From positions 3,038,001 to 3,102,000 of the forward strand of contig NZ_CP104285.1 of the NCBI RefSeq assembly GCF_025244905.1: a DNA stretch of 64,000 bases, in the 5' to 3' direction. The number at the start of each line of letters is the position of its first letter. Within the stretch, counting starts at the first letter, position 1. Made by a program: the position numbers and the translations under genes. This DNA comes from Enterobacter mori. GTDB taxonomy: Bacteria; Pseudomonadota; Gammaproteobacteria; Enterobacterales; Enterobacteriaceae. The notes beneath the pieces were generated by a model. The model did not search any database and was not told where the DNA came from. It was given only the letters and a program-made list of their open reading frames with translations. This document shows, piece after piece, positions 45,596 to 55,238 of this stretch.

Positions 45596-46648
45596 TTAGG
45601 CAATCGTCACTTTGCTGTCCAGATACACATCCTGAACCGCATTGATCAGCTTCACGCCGTCGGCCATGGTTTTCTTGAACGCTTTACGGCCCAGGATCAG
45701 CCCCATGCCGCCCGCGCGTTTGTTGATCACCGCCGTACGCACCGCGTCTGACAGGTCAGTATCCCCACCCGCCGCACCGCCGGAGTTAATCAGCCCCGCG
45801 CGGCCCATATAGCAGTTCGCCAGCTGGTAACGTACCAGGTCGATCGGGTTATCGCTGGTCAGCTTGCTGTACACGCGGTCATCGGTGTAGCCAAAGTTCA
45901 CCGCCTTATAGCCGCCGTTGTTCTCGGCCATTTTCTGCTTCACGATATCCGCGCCGATGGTCGCCGCCAGATGGTTCGCCTGGCCGGTCAGATCGGCGGA
46001 TACGTGGTAATCCACGCCGTCTTTCTTGAACGCGTTGTTTCGCAGGTATGCCCATAGCACCGTCACCATGCCCAGCTCGTGCGCGCGCTCGAATGCCGCG
46101 GAGATCTCTTCAATCTGACGACGAGACTGCTCGGAGCCAAAGTAAATGGTCGCTCCCACTGCCACTGCCCCCATATTGAACGCCTGCTCCACGCTGGCGT
46201 ACAGCGTCTGGTCATATTCCGTTGGGTAGCTCAGGGTTTCGTTATGGTTCAGTTTGACGAGGAACGGAATGCGGTGGGCATAGCGACGCGAGACGGAGGC
46301 CAGCACGCCGTAGGTCGATGCTACACAGTTACAGCCCGCCTCAATCGCCAGTTCGACTATATTCTTCGGATCGAAATAGAGCGGATTCGCCGCGAAGGAG
46401 GCACCAGCAGAGTGCTCAACGCCCTGGTCTACCGGCAGAATTGAGAGATACCCGGTGCCGCCCAGTCGCCCGGTGTTATAGAGCGTCTGCATGTTTCGCA
46501 GCACGGCAGGTGGACGGTTGTTGTCCACCATCACGCGATCCACGTAGTCATGCCCAGGCAGGTAGAGCTGGTCGGCTGGAATGGTCATACAACGATGCTG
46601 TAAAAGGCTGTCGGCGTCTTTGCCAAGCAACTGCGCAATATCAGTCAT
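45596..46648 (-). CDS. fbaB: Class I fructose-bisphosphate aldolase FbaB
   Basis: 350 residues, the E. coli length. DhnA-type class I aldolase that cleaves fructose 1,6-bisphosphate through a Schiff-base lysine; important in gluconeogenic growth. Conserved blocks are [46 protein letters not shown] and [15 protein letters not shown]. The ATG at 46648 gives [13 protein letters not shown] as in E. coli, with GGGAGC 6 nt upstream; the frame to 46771 adds 41 unrelated residues. Divergent from yegT across 251 bp that contain both promoters and several ggtat repeats near yegT. Confidence 0.95.
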   Translation of the reverse strand: MTDIAQLLGKDADSLLQHRCMTIPADQLYLPGHDYVDRVMVDNNRPPAVLRNMQTLYNTGRLGGTGYLSILPVDQGVEHSAGASFAANPLYFDPKNIVELAIEAGCNCVASTYGVLASVSRRYAHRIPFLVKLNHNETLSYPTEYDQTLYASVEQAFNMGAVAVGATIYFGSEQSRRQIEEISAAFERAHELGMVTVLWAYLRNNAFKKDGVDYHVSADLTGQANHLAATIGADIVKQKMAENNGGYKAVNFGYTDDRVYSKLTSDNPIDLVRYQLANCYMGRAGLINSGGAAGGDTDLSDAVRTAVINKRAGGMGLILGRKAFKKTMADGVKLINAVQDVYLDSKVTIA

Positions 46649-46899
46649 AGTGATGCTCCCGTAAGTCCGACGTCGAGTCGGAGCGTGTGATCCAAACCCA
46701 CAAGTTTGCAGGCAGACTAAGCCTGGTACCGACTTAACAGATTTTCCACCGTCTGCAACTTTTTTAAGCACAATCTGCTGGCTCGTTTCGTATACAACAA
46801 TTTTGTTACACTGATCAAATATTCACCCCAAAGGTATTTAAAAGGTATTATTAAATGGTATGTTAAAGGCGTACCCTCACTGACATGCAGGATTAAAAA

Positions 46900-48177
46900 A
46901 TGAAAACGAAAGTCCAACTGTCATTCATGATGTTTGTTGAATGGTTTATCTGGGGCGCGTGGTTTGTGCCGCTGTGGCTGTGGCTGAGCAAAAGCGGTTT
47001 TACCGCCGGGGAAATCGGCTGGTCTTATGCCTGTACCGCGATTGCCGCAATCCTTTCACCGATTCTGGTCGGCTCACTGACGGACCGCTTCTTCGCCGCC
47101 CAGAAAGTGCTGGCGGTGCTGATGTTCGCCGGTGCGATACTGATGTACTTCGCCGCACAGCAAACCCAGTTCAGCACCTTCTTCCCGCTGCTTCTGGCCT
47201 ACTCCCTGACCTATATGCCGACCATCGCGCTGACCAACAGCATTGCCTTTGCCAACGTGGATGACGTCGAGGCAGACTTTCCGCGCATCCGCGTGATGGG
47301 CACCATCGGCTGGATCGCCTCGGGCCTGGCGTGCGGCTTCCTGCCGCAGATGATGGGCTACAGCGACATTTCCGATACCAATATCCCTCTGCTGATGACC
47401 GCAGCCAGCTCCGCCCTGCTCGGCGTCTTTGCCCTGTTCCTGCCGAACACGCCGCCGAAGAGCACTGGCAAGCTGGACTTCAAGGTGATGCTGGGGCTGG
47501 ACGCGCTGATCCTGCTGCGCGACAGAAACTTCCTGGTGTTCTTCTTCTGCTCGTTCCTGTTCGCGATGCCGCTGGCCTTCTATTACATCTTCGCCAACGG
47601 GTATCTCACCGAAGTGGGAATGAAAAACGCCACCGGCTGGATGACGCTCGGCCAGTTTTCAGAAATCTTCTTTATGCTGGCGCTGCCGTTCTTTACCAAA
47701 CGCTTTGGTATTAAGAAGGTCTTACTGCTGGGTCTTATTACCGCTGCTATCCGCTACGGCTTCTTTGTTTACGGCGGTGCGGAACAATACTTCACCTACG
47801 CCCTGCTGTTCCTCGGCATTTTGCTGCACGGCGTAAGCTACGACTTCTATTACGTGACCGCGTACATCTACGTGGACAAAAAAGCGCCAGCGCACATGCG
47901 CACCGCGGCGCAGGGCTTGATCACGCTGTGCTGTCAGGGCTTTGGTAGCCTGCTGGGTTACCGCCTGGGCGGCGTGATGATGGAAAAAATGTTCGCTTAC
48001 AAAGAGCCGGTGAATGGGCTGACCTTCAACTGGGCCGGAATGTGGACATTTGGTGCAATCATGATTGCCGTGATTGCCGTGCTGTTTATGCTGTTTTTCC
48101 GCGAATCGGATAAAGAGATCACCGCAATTGAGGTGGTTGATGGCGATACCGCGCTGACACAAGGGGAAGTTAAATGA
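46900..48177 (+). CDS. yegT: Nucleoside:H+ symporter-family transporter YegT
   Basis: 425-residue inner-membrane protein with 12 membrane segments, of the NupG/XapB family. The N-terminus MKTKVQLSFMMFVEWFIWGAWFVPLW is characteristic, and the PRIRVMGTIGWIASGLACG block lies in TM4. The substrate is unproven in E. coli. AGGATTAAAAA precedes the ATG. It overlaps yegU by 4 bp (ATGA), forming the operon yegT-yegU-yegV: transporter, ADP-ribosylglycohydrolase and PfkB kinase, which together suggest uptake and breakdown of a ribosyl compound. Confidence 0.92.
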   Translation: MKTKVQLSFMMFVEWFIWGAWFVPLWLWLSKSGFTAGEIGWSYACTAIAAILSPILVGSLTDRFFAAQKVLAVLMFAGAILMYFAAQQTQFSTFFPLLLAYSLTYMPTIALTNSIAFANVDDVEADFPRIRVMGTIGWIASGLACGFLPQMMGYSDISDTNIPLLMTAASSALLGVFALFLPNTPPKSTGKLDFKVMLGLDALILLRDRNFLVFFFCSFLFAMPLAFYYIFANGYLTEVGMKNATGWMTLGQFSEIFFMLALPFFTKRFGIKKVLLLGLITAAIRYGFFVYGGAEQYFTYALLFLGILLHGVSYDFYYVTAYIYVDKKAPAHMRTAAQGLITLCCQGFGSLLGYRLGGVMMEKMFAYKEPVNGLTFNWAGMWTFGAIMIAVIAVLFMLFFRESDKEITAIEVVDGDTALTQGEVK

Positions 48178-49178
48178 AACAAGAACGTGTTCTCGGTGCC
48201 CTTTACGGGCAGGCGTTAGGGGATGCGATGGGCATGCCGTCGGAGCTGTGGCCGAGAAAGCGCGTCAAAGCGCACTTCGGCTGGATCGACCGTTTCTTAC
48301 CCGGCCCGGCGGAGAATAACGCGGCCTGCTATTTCAACCAGGCAGAGTTCACCGACGATACCTCGATGGCGCTCTGTCTGGCGGATGCAATTATCGAGTG
48401 CGACGGGCAGATTAACGCGGACGTTATCGGCAAGCATATTCTTCACTGGGCGCTCGATTTTGACGCGTTTAATAAGAACGTTCTCGGCCCCACCTCGAAA
48501 ATTGCCCTGAACGCCATTCGCGACGGCAAGCCGGTGAGCGAGCTGGAAAACAACGGCGTGACCAACGGGGCGGCGATGCGCGCCTCTCCGCTGGGCTGCC
48601 TGCTTCCGGCCACGCGTCTGGAGCATTTTGTTGAGCAGGTGGCGCTGGCCTCCAGCCCGACCCATAAATCCGATCTTGCCATTGCCGGTGCGGTGGTGAT
48701 TGCCTGGGCGATTTCCCGCGCCGTCGACGGCGAAAGCTGGCAGAACATCGTTGATGCCCTGCCGGGGATCGCCCGCTTTGCGCAGGAGGCGAAAACCACC
48801 ACCTTCAGCGCGTCACTCGCGGCGCGTATTGAACTCGCGCTGAAAACCGTACGAGAAGCCAACGGGATTGAGTCCGCCAGCGAGCAGGTGTATCAGCTCG
48901 TGGGTGCAGGAACCAGCACCATCGAATCCGTTCCGGCGGCCATTGCGATGGTCGAACTGGCGGGAACCGACCCAAACCGCTGCGCCATTTTATGCGCCAA
49001 CCTGGGCGGCGATACCGACACCATTGGCGCAATGGCGACGGCCATCTGCGGCGCGCTCCACGGCGTGCAGGCCATTGACCCGACGCTGAAGGCCGAACTC
49101 GACGCCGTTAACCAGCTCGATTTTGGTCACTATTGCGAAAAACTCCTGCACTACCGGGAGCAAAGGGAGGGCGTATGA
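48174..49178 (+). CDS. yegU: ADP-ribosylglycohydrolase-family protein YegU
   Basis: 334 residues. Family motifs with metal-binding aspartates are GDAMGMPSELW near the N-terminus, EFTDDTSMALCLADAI at ~56-71 and GGDTDTIGAMATAICG near 280. Such enzymes remove ADP-ribose or related ribosyl groups. The exact substrate of YegU is not known. Overlaps yegT and yegV by ATGA junctions. Cytoplasmic. Confidence 0.92.
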   Translation: MKQERVLGALYGQALGDAMGMPSELWPRKRVKAHFGWIDRFLPGPAENNAACYFNQAEFTDDTSMALCLADAIIECDGQINADVIGKHILHWALDFDAFNKNVLGPTSKIALNAIRDGKPVSELENNGVTNGAAMRASPLGCLLPATRLEHFVEQVALASSPTHKSDLAIAGAVVIAWAISRAVDGESWQNIVDALPGIARFAQEAKTTTFSASLAARIELALKTVREANGIESASEQVYQLVGAGTSTIESVPAAIAMVELAGTDPNRCAILCANLGGDTDTIGAMATAICGALHGVQAIDPTLKAELDAVNQLDFGHYCEKLLHYREQREGV

Positions 49179-50128
49179 CTTCTTTGGCTCAGCGCCTTGA
49201 AACCTTGCACGCCACGCGTCCGGTGACGGTGCTGGGCGCAGCGGTGATAGACGTTATCGCCGACGCTTACGCCCTGCCCTGGCGCGGGTGCGATATCGAG
49301 CTTAAACAGCAGGGCGTCAATATCGGCGGCTGCGCGCTCAATATCGCCATCGCCCTGAAACGGCTCGGCATTGCGGCGCAAAATGCCCTTCCCGTCGGCC
49401 ACGGCGTGTGGGCGGATATTATCCGCAACGCCATGGCGAAGCAGGATCTGCACAGCGCAGTGGAAGCCGATACGGGTGATAACGGCTGGTGTCTGGCGCT
49501 GGTGGAGCCAGACGGCGAGCGCACCTTTATGTCCTTTAGCGGCGTCGAGAACCAGTGGCAGCAGCGCTGGCTGGATGCGCTTCACGTTCCGCAAAACAGC
49601 CTGGTCTATTTATCCGGCTATCAGCTAGCCTCGCCGTGCGGCGAGCTGCTGACACGCTGGCTGGAGGAGTTGCAGGATGTGAAGGCCTTTATCGATTTCG
49701 GTCCCCGCATCGCGGATATCCCCGACGCGCTGATGGTGCGGATTATGGCCTGCAGGCCAATTGTGTCGCTCAATCGTCAGGAAGCGGAGCTTGCCGCAGA
49801 AAGACTGGGCGTTGAAGTGGAGACCCTCGGCACGCAGTGGCAGCAGCGTTTCGGTGCCGCGCTGATTGTGCGCCATGATAAAGACGGTGCCGCATGGTAT
49901 GACGGTGACGTCTCGGGCGTTGTTCCGGCATTTCCGGCCACGGTGGTGGACACCATTGGCGCAGGCGACAGCCACGCGGGCGGCACGCTTGCCGGGCTGG
50001 CGGCGGGATGGTCGCTGGCAGCCGCCGTTCTGCTGGGGAATGCCGTGGCGTCCTGGGTGGTCAGCCATCGCGGCGGCGATTGCGCACCGACTCGCGACGA
50101 ATTACTCCTCGCACACAAAGACGTATAG
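49175..50128 (+). CDS. yegV: PfkB-family sugar kinase YegV
   Basis: 317-residue ribokinase-like kinase. It has VNIGGCALNIAIALKRLG near residue 48 (PfkB motif 1) and DTIGAGDSHAGGTLAG near the C-terminus (motif 2 with catalytic Asp). The ATG at 49175 overlaps the yegU stop (ATGA) and has GGGAGG just upstream; the frame from 49133 adds 14 residues inside yegU. Its 3' end overlaps the convergent yegW by 27 bp. Likely phosphorylates a sugar or nucleoside released by YegU; inferred. Confidence 0.92.
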   Translation: MTSLAQRLETLHATRPVTVLGAAVIDVIADAYALPWRGCDIELKQQGVNIGGCALNIAIALKRLGIAAQNALPVGHGVWADIIRNAMAKQDLHSAVEADTGDNGWCLALVEPDGERTFMSFSGVENQWQQRWLDALHVPQNSLVYLSGYQLASPCGELLTRWLEELQDVKAFIDFGPRIADIPDALMVRIMACRPIVSLNRQEAELAAERLGVEVETLGTQWQQRFGAALIVRHDKDGAAWYDGDVSGVVPAFPATVVDTIGAGDSHAGGTLAGLAAGWSLAAAVLLGNAVASWVVSHRGGDCAPTRDELLLAHKDV

Positions 50129-50848
50129 GTCGCTGCGGCAGTAGCTGATGCTGTACTCAATCGGCCGGTGCTGTTGGTCAAGCGCAACCTGCTTGATCAC
50201 CAGCACCGGTATTTTTTCATCCATCTTAATGTGTGCCTGAAACTCGCTGTCCGGCATACGGGCGCTCACGCGCGAACGGGTGCGCTGCGGGAAGATATTC
50301 TGGCTGCGGAAGTAATCGTACAGCGAGACGCCAATCGCATCGGGGTCGTGGATGAATCCCGTTGGCACCCATGACTCCTCAATCGAGACGGCGTCATCGT
50401 CAACGTAGCGAATACGCTTGAGCAGGAAAACCTCGCTCTCAGGGGGAATTGAAAGATGGTTCGCCACCTCTTCGGGACACTTCACCACCCGCTTGTTGAC
50501 CCACAGCGTATTGGGCTTTTGACCACGCAGGACCACCTGTTGAGAGAACCCGCGCGCCTCTTTCAGCGAATACTCGAAGATGTTATTGATTTGCGTGCCA
50601 TAGCCACGGGAGCGCGTGACCACGCCCTCTTCCTCCAGCGCCTGCATCGCTTTACGCACGGTAATGCGCGACACGCCGGTTAACTGGCTCAGATCGCGCT
50701 CGCCGGGCAAAATATTCCCGTGCTCCAGCATGCCGCTTCGCACCGCATTTTTTACCGTTTCGGCAAATTTCAGGTACAGCGGCGTGTTGTCCGGCGCGGC
50801 GATCCGTTCATTCAGTTGAGCGATTAACCGGGTATGCGCTTGTTCCAT
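50102..50848 (-). CDS. yegW: GntR/HutC-family regulator YegW
   Basis: 248 residues. The N-terminal winged helix is ILPGERDLSQLTGVSRITVRKAMQALEEEGVV-like, followed by a UTRA effector domain (residues ~95-240). Nearly identical in places to E. coli YegW. It is convergent with yegV and probably controls the yegTUV operon, although its binding site was not identified here. It ends VFVCEE as in E. coli. Confidence 0.93.
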   Translation of the reverse strand: MEQAHTRLIAQLNERIAAPDNTPLYLKFAETVKNAVRSGMLEHGNILPGERDLSQLTGVSRITVRKAMQALEEEGVVTRSRGYGTQINNIFEYSLKEARGFSQQVVLRGQKPNTLWVNKRVVKCPEEVANHLSIPPESEVFLLKRIRYVDDDAVSIEESWVPTGFIHDPDAIGVSLYDYFRSQNIFPQRTRSRVSARMPDSEFQAHIKMDEKIPVLVIKQVALDQQHRPIEYSISYCRSDLYVFVCEE

Positions 50849-50890
50849 CTCTGTTTTCTCAGGCGTGGTGTTTCCTGCCAGTATACTGGG

Positions 50891-51691
50891 TTACCACCAT
50901 GCATGAAAATGATGAACCGGCCCAATACCGTGACCCACTTCCAGAGTATCGGCTTTTGCCAGCGCCGCGGAGAGCCAGATTTTCGCTTCGCGCACCGTGT
51001 CGGCCCAGCTGTCATGCCGTGGACGCAACGCCGCCAGCGCGGCAGAGAGCGTGCAGCCCGTACCGTGGGTATTTTTGGTCTGCACGCGCGGCGCGGTAAA
51101 ACGCATTTCGCCGTCGCGAGTAAAGAGCCAGTCCGGGCTTTCGGCATCGTCAAGATGACCGCCCTTCATCAGCACCGCACCGCAGCCCATCGCCAGCAGC
51201 GCGTTCCCCTGCGCTTTCATTTCACGTTCGTTTTGCGCGTGCGGGGCACTCAGCAGCGCGGCGGCTTCCGGCAGATTGGGCGTGATCAACGCCACCTGCG
51301 GCAGCAGCTTTGTGCGCAGCGTCTCCACGGCGGAGTCGGAGAGCAGCGGGTCGCCGCTTTTTGCCAGCATGACGGTATCCAGCACCACGTTTTGCACCTG
51401 ATAACGCTTAAGCCGCTCGGCCACCGCTTCCACAATGTCCGTTTCGGCCAGCATACCGATCTTGGTGGTATCGATGCGGACGTCGCTGAACACCGAATCC
51501 AGCTGCGCGGCAACAAAATCCGGCTCGATACGGTAGACCGACTGCACGCCGCGGGTGTTTTGCGCCACCAGCGCGGTAATGACGGAACAGCCGTATGCGC
51601 CAAGCGCGGAGAAGGTTTTAAGGTCAGCCTGGATGCCCGCGCCGCCGCTTGGATCGGTACCGGCAATGGTCAGAGCGTTAATCCGCTTCAT
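50891..51691 (-). CDS. thiD: Hydroxymethylpyrimidine/phosphomethylpyrimidine kinase ThiD
   Basis: 266 residues. Phosphorylates HMP and HMP-P for thiamine synthesis and salvage. Motifs are [20 protein letters not shown] at the N-terminus, GAVLMKGGH mid-protein and [16 protein letters not shown] with the catalytic Cys/anion hole near the C-terminus. The ATG overlaps the thiM stop (ATGA). It is the second gene of the riboswitch-controlled thiM-thiD operon, the arrangement of E. coli. Confidence 0.95.
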   Translation of the reverse strand: MKRINALTIAGTDPSGGAGIQADLKTFSALGAYGCSVITALVAQNTRGVQSVYRIEPDFVAAQLDSVFSDVRIDTTKIGMLAETDIVEAVAERLKRYQVQNVVLDTVMLAKSGDPLLSDSAVETLRTKLLPQVALITPNLPEAAALLSAPHAQNEREMKAQGNALLAMGCGAVLMKGGHLDDAESPDWLFTRDGEMRFTAPRVQTKNTHGTGCTLSAALAALRPRHDSWADTVREAKIWLSAALAKADTLEVGHGIGPVHHFHAWW

Positions 51692-52458
51692 ACCTGCTCC
51701 TCCAGCGTATAGAGCGCATCCAGGAACGCGCTGGCAAAACTGCCCGGCCCTCGAGACTGCGAAACGGCCACCGTTCCGGCTCGCTTCATCAATCCGCAGG
51801 CGGCTGTGACGTTATCCAGCCGGTCGCCCGGCAGCGAGCAGCTCGCCGAGACGACGGCAGAGAGCGCACACCCGGTGCCCACCACGCGCGTCATAAGCGG
51901 ATCACCGCCCGTTACGGTGCGCGTGCGCTGTCCATCGGTGATGTAATCCACTTCTCCCGTGACCACGACAATTGCATTCGTCTGACGCGCCAAAGCCTGC
52001 GCGGCAGGCACCGCGCTGGCTGCGGTGTCGGTGGTATCAACACCGCGCCCGCCCGCGCTCATCCCGGCAAGGGCAAGGATTTCAGAGGCGTTACCACGGA
52101 TCGCAGCTGGTTTCAGAGAGAGGATTTGATGGCAAAAGCGGGTACGGAACGCGAGCGCGCCAACGGCAACCGGGTCGAGCGTCCAGGGCTTACCAGCCGC
52201 CACCGCGCGTTCAATCGCCCGACGCATCGACTGGGCGCGCGGCGCGGTCAGCGTGCCAACGTTAATCAGCAGCGCATCGGCTATTTCAGCAAACTGCTCG
52301 GCTTCTTCGGCTTCAATCACCATCGCTGGCGATGCACCGAGAGCCAGCAACACGTTGGCTGTGAAGGTCTGTACAACATCGTTAGTCATACAGTGCGTGA
52401 GCGGGGAACGGGCTCGGAAGTGGTGTAAAACGTGTAAATCGAGCAGGTCAGGCTGCAT
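51688..52458 (-). CDS. thiM: Hydroxyethylthiazole kinase ThiM
   Basis: 256 residues (E. coli 262). Salvages thiazole for thiamine synthesis. The N-terminal [29 protein letters not shown] block binds substrate; GNASEILAL and [14 protein letters not shown] (catalytic Cys) follow. AGGAGC lies 6 nt before the ATG and is in the expression platform of the TPP riboswitch, so translation is shut off when thiamine pyrophosphate is abundant. Confidence 0.95.
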   Translation of the reverse strand: MQPDLLDLHVLHHFRARSPLTHCMTNDVVQTFTANVLLALGASPAMVIEAEEAEQFAEIADALLINVGTLTAPRAQSMRRAIERAVAAGKPWTLDPVAVGALAFRTRFCHQILSLKPAAIRGNASEILALAGMSAGGRGVDTTDTAASAVPAAQALARQTNAIVVVTGEVDYITDGQRTRTVTGGDPLMTRVVGTGCALSAVVSASCSLPGDRLDNVTAACGLMKRAGTVAVSQSRGPGSFASAFLDALYTLEEQV

Positions 52459-52507
52459 GGGTTCGCTCCTGCCTTGCGTGAAGAAGCGATGACCGGGAAG
52501 GCATCTG

Positions 52508-52585
52508 ACTTCCCTACGCTGGCATTATCCAGATCAGGTAATACGGGTATTTCTCAGCCTTCAACGAAGAAGGGCACCCCGAGTC
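52508..52585 (-). promoter_or_regulatory. TPP riboswitch (thi box) upstream of thiM
   Basis: On the minus strand the leader reads ACTCGGGGTGCCCTTC, then GGCTGAGAAATACCCGTATTA, CCTGATCTGGATAATGCCAG and CGTAGGGAAGT; all conserved elements of the TPP aptamer including the CUGAGA and CCUGAUCUGG loops are present. The expression platform is the ~50 nt up to the thiM start. Confidence 0.96.
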
Positions 52586-52866
52586 ATGTAGATTGAATCT
52601 CTATACTTTTTGCCAGCTTAGGGGAAGTGGGTTGCTGTTGCAAGCCCCACCTTTCCGGTCATCGCATCTGCATCGCTCCACCAAACACACGCGCCTACCT
52701 GGGGATCACACAGGCCAAAGTAAACGCACTACGAACGAAGTATTCAACGGGCATTAAGGGAGGGATGCGCGCTTAGGGCATTTCATATTGATATCAAGAG
52801 TGCCCAGTGTTGGTAATTGCGATGGTATAATTCATACCGAATAGAATAATACTTCGTGAAGTGTAT
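52586..52866. other. Intergenic junction between thiM leader and low-GC island
   Basis: 281 bp with no gene. The minus-strand thiM promoter must lie here; TATAGA just upstream of the riboswitch could be its -10. Composition drops to AT-rich toward 52,860. Confidence 0.4.
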
Positions 52867-53367
52867 TTATTTTCCTGCAATACTCTGGATTAAAGACGTA
52901 AACTTTGAATCTAATCTTTTATTATTTGCTTTTAATCTCTCCAATTCAGAGTTAAAAACTTTATGATACTCCGAAAATTCGTCTTCACTTAATGTATCAA
53001 AGTTATCTATTAATTTTAAACAAGTTACTTTGGCATCAAGCACGCACTGCTTATAGAATGTGTCACGCTGTGAAATCAATTCATTCAAAATGATACTCTT
53101 TGGTTCTGCAAAGACCGTGTTATTTCCTTGCAATTCTTTTATAAAGCCATCTATCTTATCATATGAATCTTGAAAAGCAATTTCAAACTCCCGCGCCTTG
53201 AGTAACGTTTCCGTCTTAAATTTATAAAGAGCATCTTTGTCGTTCTTCTTTTTTACTAATTTACTGTTCCTATAGCTCAAGAAAGATAAAACCAATGCAA
53301 CTAAGGAAAAAATCAATCCAATTTTATTTACGATGAAGTTAACAACCTCTGATGCCAACTCAATCAT
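52867..53367 (-). CDS. Hypothetical protein with N-terminal membrane segment
   Basis: 166 residues, unrecognised. One membrane segment at ~9-31 (FIVNKIGLIFSLVALVLSFLSY) is followed by a Lys-rich turn (KLVKKKNDKD), then a mostly helical, probably coiled-coil cytoplasmic part rich in Lys, Glu and Phe. AAGGAG lies just before the ATG. The codons are AT-rich and unlike the backbone genes, suggesting horizontal origin. It shares strand with the next two small genes upstream but is separated from them by 87 bp. Confidence 0.65.
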   Translation of the reverse strand: MIELASEVVNFIVNKIGLIFSLVALVLSFLSYRNSKLVKKKNDKDALYKFKTETLLKAREFEIAFQDSYDKIDGFIKELQGNNTVFAEPKSIILNELISQRDTFYKQCVLDAKVTCLKLIDNFDTLSEDEFSEYHKVFNSELERLKANNKRLDSKFTSLIQSIAGK

Positions 53368-53454
53368 TTCTTAATCTCCTTTTAATCCCTGTAAATAATT
53401 CTTAATTTTATCACGGATAAACAAGTCAGTATTTACTGGGGGCGGTGTGCCCCC

Positions 53455-53784
53455 TCATTCGTACAACCATCTTCCGGCTTTAGCTGATTCGATCAGCATG
53501 CCAACATTGAAATCTGGTACAGGAACAGGCTCTTTTTTCTTAAATGGATTCCATGAAACAGGCTGGTCAGGATAGTAAGTTTCTATTTTAAAGTTTCCCC
53601 GTTCAACCTTGAACGCATCGAAAAACGTATCCATTAACTCACCAGCTTCAAGCTCATCAAGACTCAAATCAGTATCAAGATCCGTTTCAGGTGTTAGCTC
53701 TACTTTCTTGAACTTGAATAGGTACGTGCCAGCGTAAGGCCGTACAAGCTCATAAACGCGCTGCTCAACATTATTATTTACCAT
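53455..53784 (-). CDS. DUF1493-family small acidic protein
   Basis: 109 residues. The core with DTDLSLDELEAGELMDTFFDAF and FKIETYYPDQP matches the DUF1493 family as I recall it, a group with an acyl-carrier-like four-helix pattern but no serine attachment site visible here. It starts with ATG at 53784, inside the last codons of the preceding membrane-protein gene (7-bp overlap), so the two are co-translated. Low-GC codon use. Function unknown; such pairs recur in enterobacterial variable regions. Confidence 0.7.
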   Translation of the reverse strand: MVNNNVEQRVYELVRPYAGTYLFKFKKVELTPETDLDTDLSLDELEAGELMDTFFDAFKVERGNFKIETYYPDQPVSWNPFKKKEPVPVPDFNVGMLIESAKAGRWLYE

Positions 53785-54242
53785 AACTTATCGTTACCCC
53801 GCGCTATAGCATTGTAGTCTCGGATAGTGCGATAGGTGATTTGAGAGATATCAGAAGCTAAGATAATCCACCCCACGACAGGAATAGCCCTGCCCGTAAA
53901 GGTTCCAATGTTAGCTACCGCCCTGATTCTGATTGTAGAAGGTGGATAACCACCAATAACGGAAGGTAGTTTGATACCGAAAGGGAACTGCGCTTTTTTG
54001 AACACTTTTCGTGAGGCTTTAGACGCATAGGATGTTCCCTTTTCAGCACCGTTTGGTTTTGCCCTTGTTGGGAGAGTATTACGCCCAGATACAATGGCAA
54101 CTACTGCACCGAAATCAACAAGACCTAAACCAAGTTGATCAACAACATTTTCACAGAAGACCATGAAAAATAGCTCGGAGGCGGTGAGGTTTGATCGCCC
54201 CGCATAGAAGTATGTTCCGTTAAGTTCCTCGACAGTATCCAC
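53778..54242 (-). CDS. Hypothetical membrane-associated protein paired with DUF1493 protein
   Basis: 154 residues, not recognised with confidence. The N-terminal half has hydrophobic stretches LTASELFFMVFCENVVDQLGL-like and GLVDFGAVVAIVSG. The middle is basic (SKASRKVFKKAQFPFGIK). The C-terminal half has IGTFTGRAIPVVGWIILASDISQITYRTIRDYN, a Gly/Pro-broken hydrophobic hairpin. Similar hydrophobic C-termini occur in enterobacterial proteins that sit next to DUF1493 genes. Start ATG at 54242. The overlap with the DUF1493 gene suggests that the products act together. Confidence 0.65.
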   Translation of the reverse strand: MDTVEELNGTYFYAGRSNLTASELFFMVFCENVVDQLGLGLVDFGAVVAIVSGRNTLPTRAKPNGAEKGTSYASKASRKVFKKAQFPFGIKLPSVIGGYPPSTIRIRAVANIGTFTGRAIPVVGWIILASDISQITYRTIRDYNAIARGNDKLW

Positions 54243-54331
54243 ATCTCAACCCTTATGACTCTGCATATATTGCAATCATAACGACTGATTTACAGACAGT
54301 CACCCCTAAACCATGGCGTTAGCAGTATGAG

Positions 54332-54487
54332 TTAAGAAGATAATACGAGGGAGCGCAACGCCCCCTTGCGCCCTTTTTCATCTTTGTACATAGCCCACGC
54401 ATCCGACAGGGTTAGCACTTTTTCCGGTTCGGCTGGCGACTGAGGTTCCAGGAGTTCAGAAAGAACAATTATCTGCTGTTGGGGCAA
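54332..54487 (-). pseudogene. Possible gene fragment, coding-like stretch (integrase N-terminus-like)
   Basis: An open stretch of 51 codons ending TAA with no good start (TTG at 54487). It encodes VLSELLEPQ, EKVLTLSDAWAMYKDEKGRKG; the LTLSDAWxxYxxEK pattern resembles the N-terminal arm of phage-type tyrosine recombinases. It is too short to be functional. It lies in a 548-bp gap (54243-54790) with no intact gene. Confidence 0.3.
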
Positions 54488-54498
54488 GAGTGGATTTC

Positions 54499-54660
54499 AT
54501 GCAGCCCTGCGTTCTGACGCGCTCAAATTACGATATTCAGATTTTGGCAATCTGTAAGGCATCGTTCTGAATTTGAAGGAGCAAAAGACCGGAAAAACCC
54601 GTCCTATTATGCTGACAGCGAGAGCGCTCGAAATGGGATAACACGGATCAAATTTGTCGA
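54499..54660 (+). pseudogene. Tyrosine-recombinase (integrase) remnant
   Basis: In one plus-strand frame the sequence reads AALRSDALKLRYSDFGNL, stop, GIVLNLKEQKTGKTRPIM, LTARALEMG, stop. This follows the catalytic-domain pattern of phage integrases (G-x-R-xx-xAL-x-L-x-xx-D followed by the KTGK-x-R-xI-x-L beta-hairpin) with an in-frame stop in the middle and no start. A second open frame continues to about 54,750. It is a decayed integrase, consistent with the foreign character of the island. Confidence 0.45.
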
Positions 54661-54790
54661 AGAGATAAAACAGGTCGTAGAGAAAGAATTTGAAACAGCG
54701 CGACGAGCCAAAACCGATAATGAAGATTGTCGGTTATGGTGTTAAAGCAAAAGTGATTTTCGACCTATTAACAACAGAAAATGGAACCAG

Positions 54791-55105
54791 TTAATCCTTG
54801 ATAGTTTTTCGGTAACGCCAGGATTTATAGGAAATTACCGGCGGCTGTGCGAAGGACATAACGGCAACCCCAAAGATCATCGCCAGCCCCCATGCAACTG
54901 CTCTGTCAGGTGAGCTGAAGACGGTAAGTAGCAGCAGGATAAAGGTACACACAGCCACCACTCCCGCCAAGGTAACAAAACGTCTGGCGAGGTCATTTAT
55001 GGCCTCTCCAAGCGTTCCTCCATATTTTTCAATATTGTTTTTTATCTTCTGCAATTCGGGCTGCGTAAAGCCAGAACGTAACAAAGCCTCATCAGTCACT
55101 TTCAT
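54791..55105 (-). CDS. Small two-helix membrane protein, unknown
   Basis: 104 residues. The amphipathic N-terminal part (~1-47, KVTDEALLRSGFTQPELQKIKNNIEKYG) is followed by two membrane segments (about 48-67 and 72-90) and a basic tail (SYKSWRYRKTIKD). The ATG at 55105 has AAAGGA 9 nt upstream; the frame to 55162 adds 19 residues without a ribosome site. Low-GC island gene. Unrecognised. Confidence 0.6.
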   Translation of the reverse strand: MKVTDEALLRSGFTQPELQKIKNNIEKYGGTLGEAINDLARRFVTLAGVVAVCTFILLLLTVFSSPDRAVAWGLAMIFGVAVMSFAQPPVISYKSWRYRKTIKD

Positions 55106-55238
55106 ATTGTATCGTCCTTTATCTTCCAGGAGTGGTTTCTCAATCACTGATTGTGCAAGCAATCATACTGATGAACTTTACAGCAATCCTGCCGAAACTT
55201 TGCGGCAGACTCTACCGCCCTTTCCTTAGCCCTGGTAG

